Positions 12,896 through 22,940 of a stretch of 64,000 bases of DNA are shown in pieces. The DNA comes from Hansfordia pulvinata (taxonomy: Eukaryota; Ascomycota; Sordariomycetes; Xylariales). The notes beneath the pieces were generated by a model. The model saw only the letters and a program-made list of their open reading frames with translations. It was not told the DNA's origin and searched no databases. Made by a program: the position numbers and the translations under genes. The stretch is from contig BJKQ01000039.1 in assembly GCA_006538405.1 (NCBI GenBank), forward strand, positions 23,761-87,760, read 5' to 3'. The first letter of the stretch is position 1. Each line of letters starts with the position of its first letter.

Positions 12896-13886
12896 TCAGC
12901 CGGCAAGGCTCACGTAGACGCCCCAGACCAGCCCGGCGAGCCCGCCGACGAGGTTGCGCGCGGCGACGGTGCGCACGAGCGCGAAGTTGACCGCGCTGAC
13001 CAGCGGCCACAGGCGCCAGCCCGCCGTCATGAGGGGCCAGAACGCGGCGCGCGCCGCCGCCCAGGCCGCCGCCCAGTCGACGCTCCTCGCCGCGGTGGTG
13101 GTGGTGGTGGTGGTGGTGGCCTGCCGCGCGGCGTGCATGAACGCGCTGTACGCCAGCGTGTTGAGGGCCGCGCCCACGGTCTGGTCCAGCGCGAACTTGG
13201 CCAGCGTGTTGCCCACGTCGAGCTTGCCTTCTTCTCCGGCCTGCTGCCGCTGCCCCGGGGCATCCTCTTTCCGCGCGCCGCCCCCGCGATTATTATTATT
13301 ATTATTATTATTATTGATATTCTTGTCCTCGTCCTCGCCCGCGTCTGCGGGCTTCTGAGGCGTCGGATCAGCCGGCGCCGGCGCCCGGGCCGGGAACGTC
13401 GATTCGAGCAGCTCTTGCCTGGGGGGCCCCGCGGGGGTCAGCATTCGGGTAGCCGCAGATCATATAACTTCCCGCGGGAAAGATAAGAATCAAACCTACC
13501 ATAGGATGTTCGGCGGGGTGCTGACGAGCGCAAAGGCGACAAAGTGGAGGACGGGCAGCCAGTCGATGGCGAGCGGGGCCTGCTTCTTCGCAGTCGCGCC
13601 CCGAGGGCGCTCTCGTTGTTCAGCTTTTTTTTCTTCGTGTCGCTCGAGGCAGTGCGGCACGCGCACGCCAAAAACGTCGACGGCAGGAGACAATGGGCCT
13701 GTCATTCCAGGTCTGGCTGTGCTGCTGCCCTCATGACGTCGATGCGAAAAGCAGCCCCAAGTGGGTGGGGGAGGGGGGAGACCTTACCTCTTCACGGAAG
13801 GCCACGAGCGCCTGCGCAATCAAGTTCGAGGCGGCGGCCAGCGCAGCCGACTGAGCCGTCGCGACTAGCATGGGCGAGGGCGCCAT
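12896..13886 (-). CDS. Mpv17/PMP22 family membrane protein, three exons
   Basis: Small integral membrane protein of the Mpv17/PMP22/Sym1 family, found in peroxisomal or inner mitochondrial membranes. Exon 1 is 13886-13788, exon 2 is 13579-13500 and exon 3 is 13418-12896, with introns GTAAGG..GCAG and GTAGGT..CCCAG. The product is 233 aa. Exon 1 ends with a helix (SNLIAQALVAFREE). Exon 2 carries the family core DWLPVLHFVAFALVSTPPNILW, and splicing creates W-QELLEST. The C-terminal signature W(P)L..AVNFALVRTVAARN..G..W..Y is present. A linker with Asn9 and Thr8 runs (ATT and GTG repeats) has been inserted in the middle. The exon 2 acceptor and the start ATG are my best choices; ATG at 13871 is an alternative start. 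The family call is good; the organelle is not determined. Confidence 0.82.
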
Positions 13887-15160
13887 TTGCGAGGCGAGTG
13901 TTCCGGGGCGCGAGCTGAGTATCTGGAGAGAAGGTTTGTAAGTCTTCGTCGTTAGGCCTGGGACCGGTGACGTCGGGCGGAACTCCACGGCTAGCAGTGT
14001 ACTATTGCGACTCGTGTTAGCTCCGGTCGAGGCTGAATCGTGCGGTGGTCCCGGTGGTTCTACCGGCTGCCAGCAGTGCAGCCGACAGAGTTTCGAGGAG
14101 TTTGCTGCGTCGCCAGTGCTTTCGTGGCTAGAGCAGACTGACTTCTCCTACGTTTGTCGCTTGTCTAGACAACGACCAGATTGCGATGTCGTCAAACCCT
14201 GCCTGATGCAGCAAGGGTTCCGAGCGTTTGAGTGCGAAGATTTGGCAGCGAATCCGTCAGATGTGGCAGTGAATCCGTCAGAAGGATCCGTGCCAGTCTC
14301 GCTCTTCAACGGCTGGATAGCGGTGGCCGGAGAAACTTCACCGCTTGTGGCTGCCCGCAAGGGCAGGTGACCCCAAAGCGTGCTGAGACAGCAGGCAGGG
14401 TTTATCAAGTTGCCTGAGCCGAGCATGTTTACTCATCATGTTTAGGCTGGAGATTCAATTATGCCCGCAACTCAATCACCGCGATGGGAAACTCGGAATT
14501 TGCCAGGCACGGCACCGATTGCTTTATTTAGACATCCGGAGGGACCGTGGCCCGGTCGCTTGCGCATTTCCCCAACCTGGCCGCCTGTGGTCTTACAGAT
14601 CGGGCGTCTTTGGTCAGACCTCTAACGCCACAACCATATACTCCCAGCATATTCCATGATCTAGCAGATGTACATGAATGTTTCTAGATCTCAATACAGG
14701 GTCTGAGATGGTACAAGCAGGTCTTGTGCCCCGAGAAAGAAGCCCAATGCGCCGTGAACCCGCAATCTCTGCAGCCAGTCAAAGCCCTGCCTTTCTCCGC
14801 GCTGCGCTGTGCATAACGCTGTTGTCAAATTGGTGACTGATACTTTCCACTTTCAGAAAAGATCAAGGGCGTTTGCGCCAGGCATGCCTGTCTTCAGCCC
14901 GTCCCGCCTCCAACCGACCGATTTTCTCTATGCGCAAATCCCAACGCCTTCGTTCCGATCGTAGCTCGTGTGCATTGGCATCTGAAGCTTCAAGTCGCTG
15001 TCACTAGTCGTCTATGCCAGTCTTCGGAGCCCTATTAAAAGGAATGCTTGTCTTGCGCATCATGCAACACCGAAAGTTATGCTCGAAGAACCTCATGGGC
15101 CAAGCAAGGCCAGCGCGTGACGCGGAAAGTTAAGGAACATGTAAATCAAACACGCGCCGC
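13887..15160. other. Intergenic region between Mpv17-family gene and YIF1
   Basis: Contains the promoter of the Mpv17-family gene at its left end and the 3' flank of YIF1 at its right end. A 19-bp unit (TGGCAG[C/T]GAATCCGTCAGA) is tandemly duplicated at 14243-14261 and 14264-14282, with a 21-bp period. Otherwise it has lower GC than the flanks and no supported gene. Confidence 0.55.
14243..14282. repeat. 21-bp direct repeat, two copies
   Basis: TGGCAGCGAATCCGTCAGA is followed by TGGCAGTGAATCCGTCAGA, differing at one base. It could be a paired binding site or a local slippage duplication; nothing in the sequence decides between them. Confidence 0.75.
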
Positions 15161-16251
15161 TCAGCTCAAAATCCACATGAACAGGAATTGGATGATGTAG
15201 GAGTAGAAGAAGAGGAACTGAGTGCGCTGGTTGCGTTTCGTCCGAGTGTCAGTCTGCATGGGTCCTTGGCCGCTGGAAGTACTCTCGGGAAGCAGAACGT
15301 ATCGCAGAGATCGCATCTGGCGGGGAGAAGGTCAGCGGTTGGTACAAGATCCTGCGGGCCGGGTGGTTGAAGCTTACCAGAAACAAGGAGTTCGCCAAGA
15401 AGGTGTAGAGAAACACGGACCAGCCGAACCAGCCACCCGTTCCCTTGCCGGCATTGACAAGCTCGGCCACGGCGACAGTCACGATGATGCCGACAAACTT
15501 ATAGCCCGAATAGGCAACAAGGTCGAGAAGCTGGGACTCGTTGGAGATGCTCAAAAAGTAGGAGCCAAGCTTGAGCACGGCAAGTTCAAGAATGACAACG
15601 ACGCCGGCCTTGGAAGCGGTGTATCCGAGGAGCTCGGGCTGGAACTGGCCACGAAGACCAGCCAGGAGGGTGGAAAGCAGAATGTAGGTAACAAGAGCCA
15701 TGACAGGAATGTACATGTCGGGGCTGTTGATGTCGTCGCGAGGGGGCAGAAACCAGCCCTCCTGGCCATTGGGACCCACGGTCTGCTTGCGAGACCAGGG
15801 CTTGTGTCTCCAGGGGAAGAGGACGAGCAGCAGCTTGGTGACGACATAGCTGTTGGAAACGTTGAAGTAGTGTTTGAGGGCGGAGAAGTTGACCCAGCGG
15901 TTGGCCTAAACATCGATGTTAAGGTTCAAACAACTGTGACATGAGGCAGATTTGGAACTCCTACATTCTGTTCAAGATAGTCCTGGCCAACCTTGAGAGC
16001 ATTCTGGCCAAGCTGAATGCCGATCTGGGCAGTGGGGTCGTTCATGACATTGTTGTATGCGCCGAAGGGGTGGCCGCCCTGTTGGGGACCAGGAGGGCGC
16101 CTTGCTGGTATGGGTTGCCGTAGGCGCCGCCAGGCTGTTGGGGCTGAGAGCCGGTGGGAATAGGAGGGGAGCGAAGCTGAGGGACGGTCGAGACATGCTG
16201 GGGAACGGGGTGGTGAAGGGGAGGCGACTGGCCGTAGCCGGGGCGCTGCAT
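15161..16251 (-). CDS. YIF1: YIF1 family ER-Golgi transport protein, three exons, one apparent frameshift
   Basis: YIF1/Hrf1 proteins are multi-pass membrane proteins of ER-derived COPII vesicles that bind Yip1 and Ypt GTPases. Exon 1 is 16251-15965, exon 2 is 15905-15378 and exon 3 is 15316-15161, with 59- and 61-nt introns (GTAGGA..TTTAG and GTAAGC..GCCAG). Visible hallmarks are the Pro-rich N-terminus (PPLHHPVPQHVSTVPQLRSP), NDPTAQIGIQLGQ, the block PRDDINSPDMYIPVMAL, several hydrophobic segments and the C-terminus QFLFFYSYIIQFLFMWILS. Exon 1 is one base short: after YGNPYQQGA near 16096 the frame must shift to read QQGGHPFGAYNNVMNDPT. Exon 1 is 287 nt, one short of 288; with that base the protein is 323 aa. 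Because the gene is a secretory-pathway housekeeping gene, a sequencing deletion is the likely cause. Confidence 0.88.
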
Positions 16252-16987
16252 GGTGGGCGTCGCAAAGTCGGGACCGCCGTGGGTCCGAGGGGGTGGGTGC
16301 TGATGAGCGAGGGGCTAAAGCTGGAGCCGGAGGTGAGGGGCGTGAAGATGCGCGCGACGGCGTGGTTGGGGATGGGCGTGGTGTTTGTGGAGGTCGAAGG
16401 CGCCGTGTGTCTGGTGGTAGAGGATGCTATCGAGTGCAGGTGCTCGCTTGGCCCAGCTGTTATTGATGATGTGGCTGTCAGATGGAGGTAACGATGTACT
16501 GATGTACTGCTGTAGGTACTCGGCACTTAACCCAACCTGCTCTGGTGGAGTCGAGTCGGCCTGGCACGGCTCTGAGGTGCCACCTAGGGAGCCTCACCAA
16601 TAGCCCCGGGCTGTCCCACACGTGCCGCGACGCCGTACCTTGGTTCTAGAAGCTGCTGGGGGCCCCCCTAGGCTCAGCGATCGCTTATCGATAAAGAATC
16701 GCCTGCGTTGCGCTGCGCCCCTTACGGAGTACGTCCCTCATGCCGGTACCTCGCGTTGGATGCGCCTTCAGCTGTACGCTGTCGCATTCATGTCGTGAGA
16801 CGCTCAACCCCGAATCCGGCCGTCGATACCGCCATCCCCATACTGATCGGTGCGATCCCAGGAACCATATCGCGCGTCACTTCCAAAAGCCCACGCGCCC
16901 TGCCGCCTGTTCTCCCAGCTCTCGCGCTGGCTATGCCTTGAAGCTGCCCGTCAATATCTCGCTTTCGCAACTTCCACGCACGCCACC
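16252..16987. promoter_or_regulatory. Shared divergent promoter of YIF1 and SRP101
   Basis: This 736-bp region separates the start codons of two divergently transcribed early-secretory-pathway genes. No TATA box is obvious on either side, which is common for housekeeping genes. The SRP101 side ends in a strong initiation context (CACGCCACCATGCTC). Confidence 0.6.
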
Positions 16988-19137
16988 ATGCTCGACACCT
17001 TTGAGATCCTGACGACCTCGGGCGTTGTGCTTTGGTCCCGCTCCTTCGCCCCTGTCAGCCCTTCCATCATCAACAACTTCATCGCCGATACCTTCATTGA
17101 GGAAAAGGGCGCCTCTGCCCGTCTGCTGCTGCCGCCCGCGACTCGCTCTCCGCCTCTAAGAACCCCCCTATAAGTCGGAGCAGCATACTCTGCGCTGGAC
17201 GTTCTCCAAGGAGTTGGGCATAATATTTGTCGTGAGTGTCCTACCCTCTTGCTCGCGCGCCTTTGCGATGCGCCGACGTTACTGACACAGCTAGGCCGTC
17301 TACCGGTCCCTCCTGCACCTCTCATGGATCGACAAGCTTGTCGACCACATCAAACTCATCTTCGTTGACCTGTACGCCGACCAGATCAAGAAACCCAACA
17401 CTACTATCGTAGAATGCCAGAAGTTCGACGGCTACTTTGACCAGCAGTACCGCGAGCTCGAGGCCTCTGGCGACTCCAAGCCCCAGCCCCAAATCGAAGA
17501 GCTGTCGCAAGATCCAATCGACCCTCCCGGGCTCAAGCATCGCACACCGGCTCTCGATCCCGCCGCTGACGACTCCACGCCAGCTTCTTCCCGCCCATCC
17601 ACTCCCGGAAATGCTTCGAGTCATCTGGTTGTTGCGAAGGCCGGGCCGGGTGGAGCAAAAATGTCGCGCCGTGCCCGCAAAATGCAGAACGCGGCGTCGT
17701 CCGCTCCCATGTCTTCCGGGGACGAGGATCGTCGAGAAAGACCAAGAAGGGCCCCAAGAAGGGACGCAAGTGGGATGCGGACGGCTACGCAGATGAGGAA
17801 GACGATGTTCAACTCGACTATTCTACTGGACCTCGAAACGCAGTGAACAGCGACAGCGAAATCGAGGCAACCGCCAAGTCGACGGCAGTGGACAGCGCCG
17901 ACGCCCGCACCTGGGGTACCACCACTTCTCGGGGCCAGTTTGTTCTGCGTGACTTGGGCGACGAAGTCCACTCCATATTGCGGACTGCAGAAGAGAAGGA
18001 GCAGCAAGCCGAAGCCGACGCCCAAAGGGGTGGCATTGTCGGCTCCATAACCGGCCTGTTCCGCAATGTTATCGGCGGTAAGACTCTGACCAGAGAGGAT
18101 CTGGACAAGGCCCTCAAGGGTATGGAGGACCACCTGCTACGCAAGAACGTTGCCCGCGAGGCCGCTCTTCGCTTGTGCGAGGGTGTGCGTGAGGAGCTCA
18201 TTGGTTCTCGCACCGGCAATTTCGAATCGATCGACTCACGCATTCAGACCGCCATGGAGGCGTCTTTAACCAAGATGTTGACTCCAACCTCTTCGCTGGA
18301 CCTCTTGCGTGAGATTGATGCGGTCGTCAAGCCAGCTTCGGGGGTCATGCGTGACGCTCCCAAGCCCCGCCCCTATGTTATGTCCATTGTTGGCGTCAAC
18401 GGCGTCGGCAAGTCCACCAACCTGTCCAAGATTTGCTATTTCTTGCTCGTCAACAAGTACCGTGTACTTGTTGTCGCCGGCGACACCTTCCGTTCCGGAG
18501 CGGTGGAACAACTCAAAGTTCACGTTCGCAATCTGAAGGAGATGACTGAGCGCGAGGGCGGTAGCGTCGATCTCTTCGAGAAGGGTTACGGCGGTGATGC
18601 TGCCACTGTAGCCAAGGACGCTGTGCGCGAAGCGGAGCGTGAAGGCTATGATGTTGTTCTTATTGATACTGCGGGTCGTCGCCACAACGACCAGAGACTC
18701 ATGTCATCGCTAGAAAAGTTTGCCAAGTTTGCCCAGCCTGACAAGATTCTCATGGTTGGCGAGGTAAGTGATGCTAATCCCCCTTTCATTCCCTGCCCCT
18801 CTGCCTGTTGTCGTTTCAGCGGATACAATCGTTGCGATCGACGAGGAGCTTGACCAGGTTGCAAAGAACATCCGCTTACCCTTATCTACAGGCTCTTGTT
18901 GGTACAGACTCGGTGGCTCAAGCACGCAACTTCAATGCTTCGTTCGGGCAGGGCCGTCGCCTGGACGGCTTCATCATCTCCAAGTGCGATACCGTCGGAG
19001 ACATGGTGGGGACTCTCGTGAGCATCGTCCACGCCACTACGGTACCGGTGCTGTTTGTGGGCGTCGGACAGCACTACTCAGATATCCGCAACTTCAGTGT
19101 CCGTTGGGCCGTGCAAAAGCTGCTTGCGTCTGGCTAA
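16988..19137 (+). CDS. SRP101: Signal recognition particle receptor alpha subunit, three exons, three apparent frameshifts
   Basis: SR-alpha docks the SRP-ribosome complex at the ER through a GTP-regulated contact with SRP54. Exon 1 is 16988-17231, exon 2 is 17295-18763 and exon 3 is 18892-19137, with 63- and 128-nt introns. The N-terminal SRX longin domain (MLDTFEILTTSGVVLWSRSF..) is followed by a basic linker (MSRRARKMQN, KTKKGPKKGRKWDADGYAD) and the NG GTPase domain. That domain contains GVNGVGKSTN (G1), DTFRSGAVEQL, DTAGRR (G3) and SKCD (G4). Reading the family sequence requires one missing base at about 17115-17130, one in the C run at 17163-17168, and one at about 17722-17728. With these, exons 1 and 2 become 246 and 1470 nt and the protein 653 aa, the normal size. 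Essentiality of the family argues for sequence error. Confidence 0.92.
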
Positions 19138-19865
19138 ACTGTCCTGGTCTTACCATAATCACGCGCAGAACAGGCTTAATAAAGCAAGACTTCTACCATC
19201 GACTAACGTTGTCATGATCCGTCATACCCACTTGTGCCACTCCTTTCCGTCTGCCAATATGCTGTGCATGATTCTGTTGGGAACCTCGGCTGATCCAGGC
19301 GGCTCTTATTACACCCCGTACTATTCTCATCCAACCGTGCGAAGCGAAGTATAGCGCATAGTTCACCCAGACGCAAGCGATCATTGGACCACCATCCATC
19401 GACGGGGTAGTTCATTCCCCCAAGGTAGCCACGGCCATGGTTTTACCAGGGTTGGTAAGCGTTATTCCGACGATCCACTTGATTCACGAGCCTCATCCGA
19501 ATCTCGCTTCGCGTCTCGGATGGTCCGAGAAAACCGTTGGACGTAGATGGGGCAGTGTATTATACTCATATGAAGAGTTCCCCGGCCACGCGCCGTGGCC
19601 TATAGACGAGTCACTCGCGACTAGTACGGATCACCCTCCGTTCGCTGTTCGGGGCCGGAACTGGACGGCGTGGGTGTTGGGATGCCGATGACAAGCCGAG
19701 AAGTTATATACGCTGGTGTCGTACTGGCGGCAGAATGACCATTATAAGAGTTGGGACGGAAGTTCCGATGATTGCCAAGCTCATGATACTTTCACATCAC
19801 TCGCAGATCCACTTGTCTTCTATAACAAACTAATTCCCACGATCACAACTGCCGCCGCACTCACA
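19138..19865. other. Intergenic region, SRP101 3' end and amidohydrolase promoter
   Basis: Contains an AATAAA polyadenylation-type signal at 19178-19183, 41 bp after the SRP101 stop. A TTATATACGC element near 19703-19712 lies about 155 bp upstream of the next start codon. No gene is supported between them. Confidence 0.6.
19178..19183 (+). promoter_or_regulatory. Polyadenylation signal (AATAAA) of SRP101
   Basis: Canonical AATAAA 41 bp downstream of the SRP101 stop codon. Confidence 0.55.
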
Positions 19866-20870
19866 ATGTCGACTCCCACGATCACACTCGAGGAGCATTG
19901 CGTGGTCCCATGCCTGGCTGGGGGCCAGGGGCTCCCCGCCTCCTTCGCATCTTCATACAGCATGCTTACGAGCAGGTGGATTGACAAGTTGCTGGACATT
20001 GCGCCCAGCGGACCCCGGGCCGACTCCATGGACGCCAACGGCGTCGACATCCAGGTCCTCTCTAACGTCTTCACATCGAGCTGCGAGCCGGCTATCACCA
20101 CGGCGGCCAACGACGAGCTCGCCGCCGCCGCGAGCCGTGCGCCGGGCCGCTACCGTGCGTTCGCCTCCCTGCCCATGTGCCACCCGCGCGAGGCCGTGCA
20201 AGAACTACGCCGCTGCGTCGGGGAGCTTGGCTTCGTGGGTGCGCTGCTGGACAGCCACCTGCTCGACGGGCGTTACTACGACGACCCGGTGTTCGATCCC
20301 GTGTTTGCGGCAGCGGAGGAGCTGGGCTGCCCCATCTACCTGCACCCCATGTCGCCCACGCCCACCGTGCAGGAAACGCTGTACGACGGCGAGCACTACC
20401 ACGGCGTCGACAACGAGGTGGGCAAGATGCTCGGCATAGCGGGGTGGGGATGGCACTGTGACACGGCGCTGTGCGTGCTGCGCATGTACGGCGCGGGCGT
20501 GTTCGAGCGGTTTCCCTTGCTGAAGGTCGTCATCGGCCACATGGGCGAGATGCTGCCATTCATGCTGGAGCGCATCGACGAGAAGTTCGTCCCGCTGCTC
20601 GGAGGTGTGTTGCGTCAGACATTCCAGCAGACCTGGGACCGCAACGTCTGGGTCACCACCAGCGGCATGTTCAGCTTGGCGCCCATGGCGTGTCTGCTGC
20701 GCAGCACCAAGCCGGACAGGATTCTGTACAGCGTTGACTATCCGTACTCGCACGAGTCCCAGGGAGCCAAGTTCCTGTCGGACCTCAAGGAGAGCGGCAT
20801 GGTGTCGGAGGAGGATTTCGAGAAGATCCGAAGCCGCAACGCGATGGACCTGATGGGCATCAAGGCGTAA
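19866..20870 (+). CDS. Amidohydrolase-2 family metalloenzyme, decarboxylase-like (gamma-resorcylate/ACMSD type)
   Basis: Single-exon protein of 334 aa, normal length for the family. It belongs to the amidohydrolase-related decarboxylases (PF04909), which remove CO2 from aromatic acids such as dihydroxybenzoates or aminocarboxymuconate semialdehyde. The metal and catalytic set is complete and correctly spaced: E9-x-H11 in TLEEH, H160 in YLHPM, H225 in VIGHMGE and D291 in SVDYPY. GWGWHCDTALCVLRM near 195-209 also fits. The ATG at 19866 (CACAATGTCG) opens directly into the metal motif, matching family N-termini. It has no signal peptide, so it is cytosolic. The exact substrate is not determinable; 2,3-dihydroxybenzoate or salicylate-type acids are plausible. 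AATAAA follows at 20946. Confidence 0.9.
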   Translation: MSTPTITLEEHCVVPCLAGGQGLPASFASSYSMLTSRWIDKLLDIAPSGPRADSMDANGVDIQVLSNVFTSSCEPAITTAANDELAAAASRAPGRYRAFASLPMCHPREAVQELRRCVGELGFVGALLDSHLLDGRYYDDPVFDPVFAAAEELGCPIYLHPMSPTPTVQETLYDGEHYHGVDNEVGKMLGIAGWGWHCDTALCVLRMYGAGVFERFPLLKVVIGHMGEMLPFMLERIDEKFVPLLGGVLRQTFQQTWDRNVWVTTSGMFSLAPMACLLRSTKPDRILYSVDYPYSHESQGAKFLSDLKESGMVSEEDFEKIRSRNAMDLMGIKA

Positions 20871-21782
20871 AGGGGTGCAATTTGTACTGATATACCAATC
20901 ATTCCTGTCTGACCAAAGCACAATGGAGGTGGACACCAGAGTTCGAATAAATTGCGAGAGATGGTCTGGGTAGGGCTAGGTAGGAATTGATTTCCCACCA
21001 AATAGGGAGCGACACTTATGTCTACCTACCTCTTATCCTACATATAATGGAGAGCTCGAGAACCATCGCCATCCGCAGACCATGTTGATTGGCAACCGCC
21101 CTTTTCTGCCGTCGAACGGACAGCTAAACGGGCTGCGCGCAACACCGATCTCCATTACTTGCGGTTGTTGTCTCCATCTTTTTGTAGTAAATGTTTCCCA
21201 GCATAAGTCGTATGCACTTCTTCTTGTGACTTAATTCGGGATCTGGACAACAAATGGAGTCTTGCATGCGCCAGCGGGTCGACGGGCGTGGACGCTCGAA
21301 TGCTCACTTGCAAGAGCACTACGAGTACGTCGAAAAGAACGGTATTGTTTGCAAACCGTAAGAAAATTACGTAATGCCCGCCGTTTCTGTGTTGACGGAG
21401 CTCACAGGTGATCATTAGGCTGCATATGTATCGAATGGACCGACTCGTGTATAGGCACGCACTTAAAGGGGTGAAGAGTACACCCAATCTCTTGAAGTGA
21501 CTTAATCTCGAAGGCCTCAAATAGCACCGGGTCCGGCAGGCCTTAAGAAATTCTTGGACGCGCCCATCCCAGCCACCAGGTCCTCCATAACCACCTGAAC
21601 GCCGTCTTGCGCACCCCACACCCGTCGCATCTCCATCTTTACCATCACCACCACCAACATCGTCATCACCATCCGCGCCCACCTTGCATCTGACGCGCCT
21701 CTACGCAACGCAAACGTCGCATCGATATTAAGTCACCGCCAACAAAGTTTTTACACCCGGCGGCGCCCTTGCAGCCTGCGCC
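20871..21782. other. Intergenic region upstream of ECM2/SLT11
   Basis: Holds the amidohydrolase 3' flank (AATAAA at 20946-20951) and the ECM2 promoter. TAGGTAGG and CTACCTACCTC motifs lie at 20972-20980 and 21020-21031, and one TACGAGTAC motif at 21321-21329. No coding potential was recognised. Confidence 0.55.
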
Positions 21783-22940
21783 ATGCCACCTCAGATCAAG
21801 CAGGACCTCAACAGGTCCGGCTGGGAGTCGACCGACTTCCCGTCCGTCTGCGAATCCTGCCTTCCCGCCAATCCCTACGTCAAGATGCTAAAGGAGGACT
21901 ACGGCGCAGAGTGCAAGATCTGCACCCGCCCATACACAAACTTCAGCTGGCCCGCCGACCGCACCGCCCATGGCCGCCGCAAGCGCACCGCCATCTGCCT
22001 GACCTGCGCCCGGCTCAAGAACTGCTGCCAGTCTTGCATGCTCGACTTGTCCTTCGGCCTGCCCATCACGATCCGCGATGCCGCCCTCAAGATGGTCGCC
22101 CCCGGCCCCTCATCCGAGATCAACCGCGAGTATTTTGCCCAGAACAACGAAAAGGCCATCGAGGAAGGCCTCCATTCCGAGGAGTACGAAAAGACCGATG
22201 ACAAAGCCCGTGAGCTACTCAGGAGGCTCGCCACCAGCAAGCCCTACTTCCGCAAGGGCCGGCCTGTGGAGGAGGAAGATGCCCCGCCAGCTGGCAACGC
22301 CGCCGCTGGCGCCGGTCTTGGCGGTGCCGGCCCCATACGCACGCGCGATACACGCGCAGCCGCAGCATCTGGTGCGCGCGTTGGCGGCGGTGGCCGCGGT
22401 GGCGCTTCCAGAGGCGGGCGTCCGTTTCCAGCCGCCTCTCAACTACCGCCTGGCCCGAAAGATTACCTGCCCCCGGCAGACGAGTCCATCACCAGCTTGT
22501 TCGTGACGGGTATCGAGGACGACTTGCCCGAGTACAAAATTCGCGACTTTTTCAAGGAGCACGGCAAGCTCAAGTCGCTAGTGTGCAGTCACATGTCGCA
22601 CTGCGCGTTCGTCAACTACGAGACGCGCCAGGCCGCCGAAAAGGCCGCCGACGCCTGCAAGGGCCGCGCCGTCATCGCGGGCTGCCCCATGCGCGTTCGC
22701 TGGTCAGTCCCCAAGGCTGTCGGCAATATGAACAAGGAGGAACGGTCTGCCATGGCCCGCGACGGTCGGTCTGCTTTCCGAGGGCAAGGTCGCGCTCAAG
22801 GGGGGGCTCAAAAAGCTATCGGGGGCGGCTCAGGCGGCCAGCAGTCAGACAAGCAGCACCGCGACGCTCAGGCGATGTCGGCTGTTGCCGCGCCCCCGGG
22901 CGCCAGCGATGTCAACTACGCCAGTCTTGCAGGCGACTAA
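21783..22940 (+). CDS. ECM2: Pre-mRNA-splicing factor ECM2/SLT11 (RBM22 homologue)
   Basis: Intronless 385-aa protein. ECM2/Cwc2-type (RBM22) factors sit in the activated spliceosome, contact U2/U6 snRNA and support catalytic-core formation, so it acts in the nucleus. The N-terminal half has the expected zinc-binding cysteine clusters: CESC, CKIC, then CLTC followed by CCQSC (about 23-85). A Gly/Ala/Arg-rich linker (about 170-220) leads to one RRM at about 235-310, with SLFVTGI as RNP2 and CAFVNYET as RNP1, ending at RWSVPK. The C-terminus is Gln/Gly-rich. The ATG at 21783 has a strong context (GCGCCATGCCACC), and the start MPPQIKQDLNRSGWESTDFP is typical of the family. It is intact, unlike YIF1 and SRP101 nearby. 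Confidence 0.95.
   Translation: MPPQIKQDLNRSGWESTDFPSVCESCLPANPYVKMLKEDYGAECKICTRPYTNFSWPADRTAHGRRKRTAICLTCARLKNCCQSCMLDLSFGLPITIRDAALKMVAPGPSSEINREYFAQNNEKAIEEGLHSEEYEKTDDKARELLRRLATSKPYFRKGRPVEEEDAPPAGNAAAGAGLGGAGPIRTRDTRAAAASGARVGGGGRGGASRGGRPFPAASQLPPGPKDYLPPADESITSLFVTGIEDDLPEYKIRDFFKEHGKLKSLVCSHMSHCAFVNYETRQAAEKAADACKGRAVIAGCPMRVRWSVPKAVGNMNKEERSAMARDGRSAFRGQGRAQGGAQKAIGGGSGGQQSDKQHRDAQAMSAVAAPPGASDVNYASLAGD

Noticed and set aside
16093..16112. 11-nt GT..AG micro-intron in YIF1
   Set aside because: Far below any spliceosomal intron size; a single missing base explains the frame change and fits the same-sign pattern elsewhere.
16988..19137. SRP101 as a true pseudogene
   Set aside because: All GTPase motifs and splice sites are intact, and only single-base losses of one sign are seen, in a gene that is essential in yeast.
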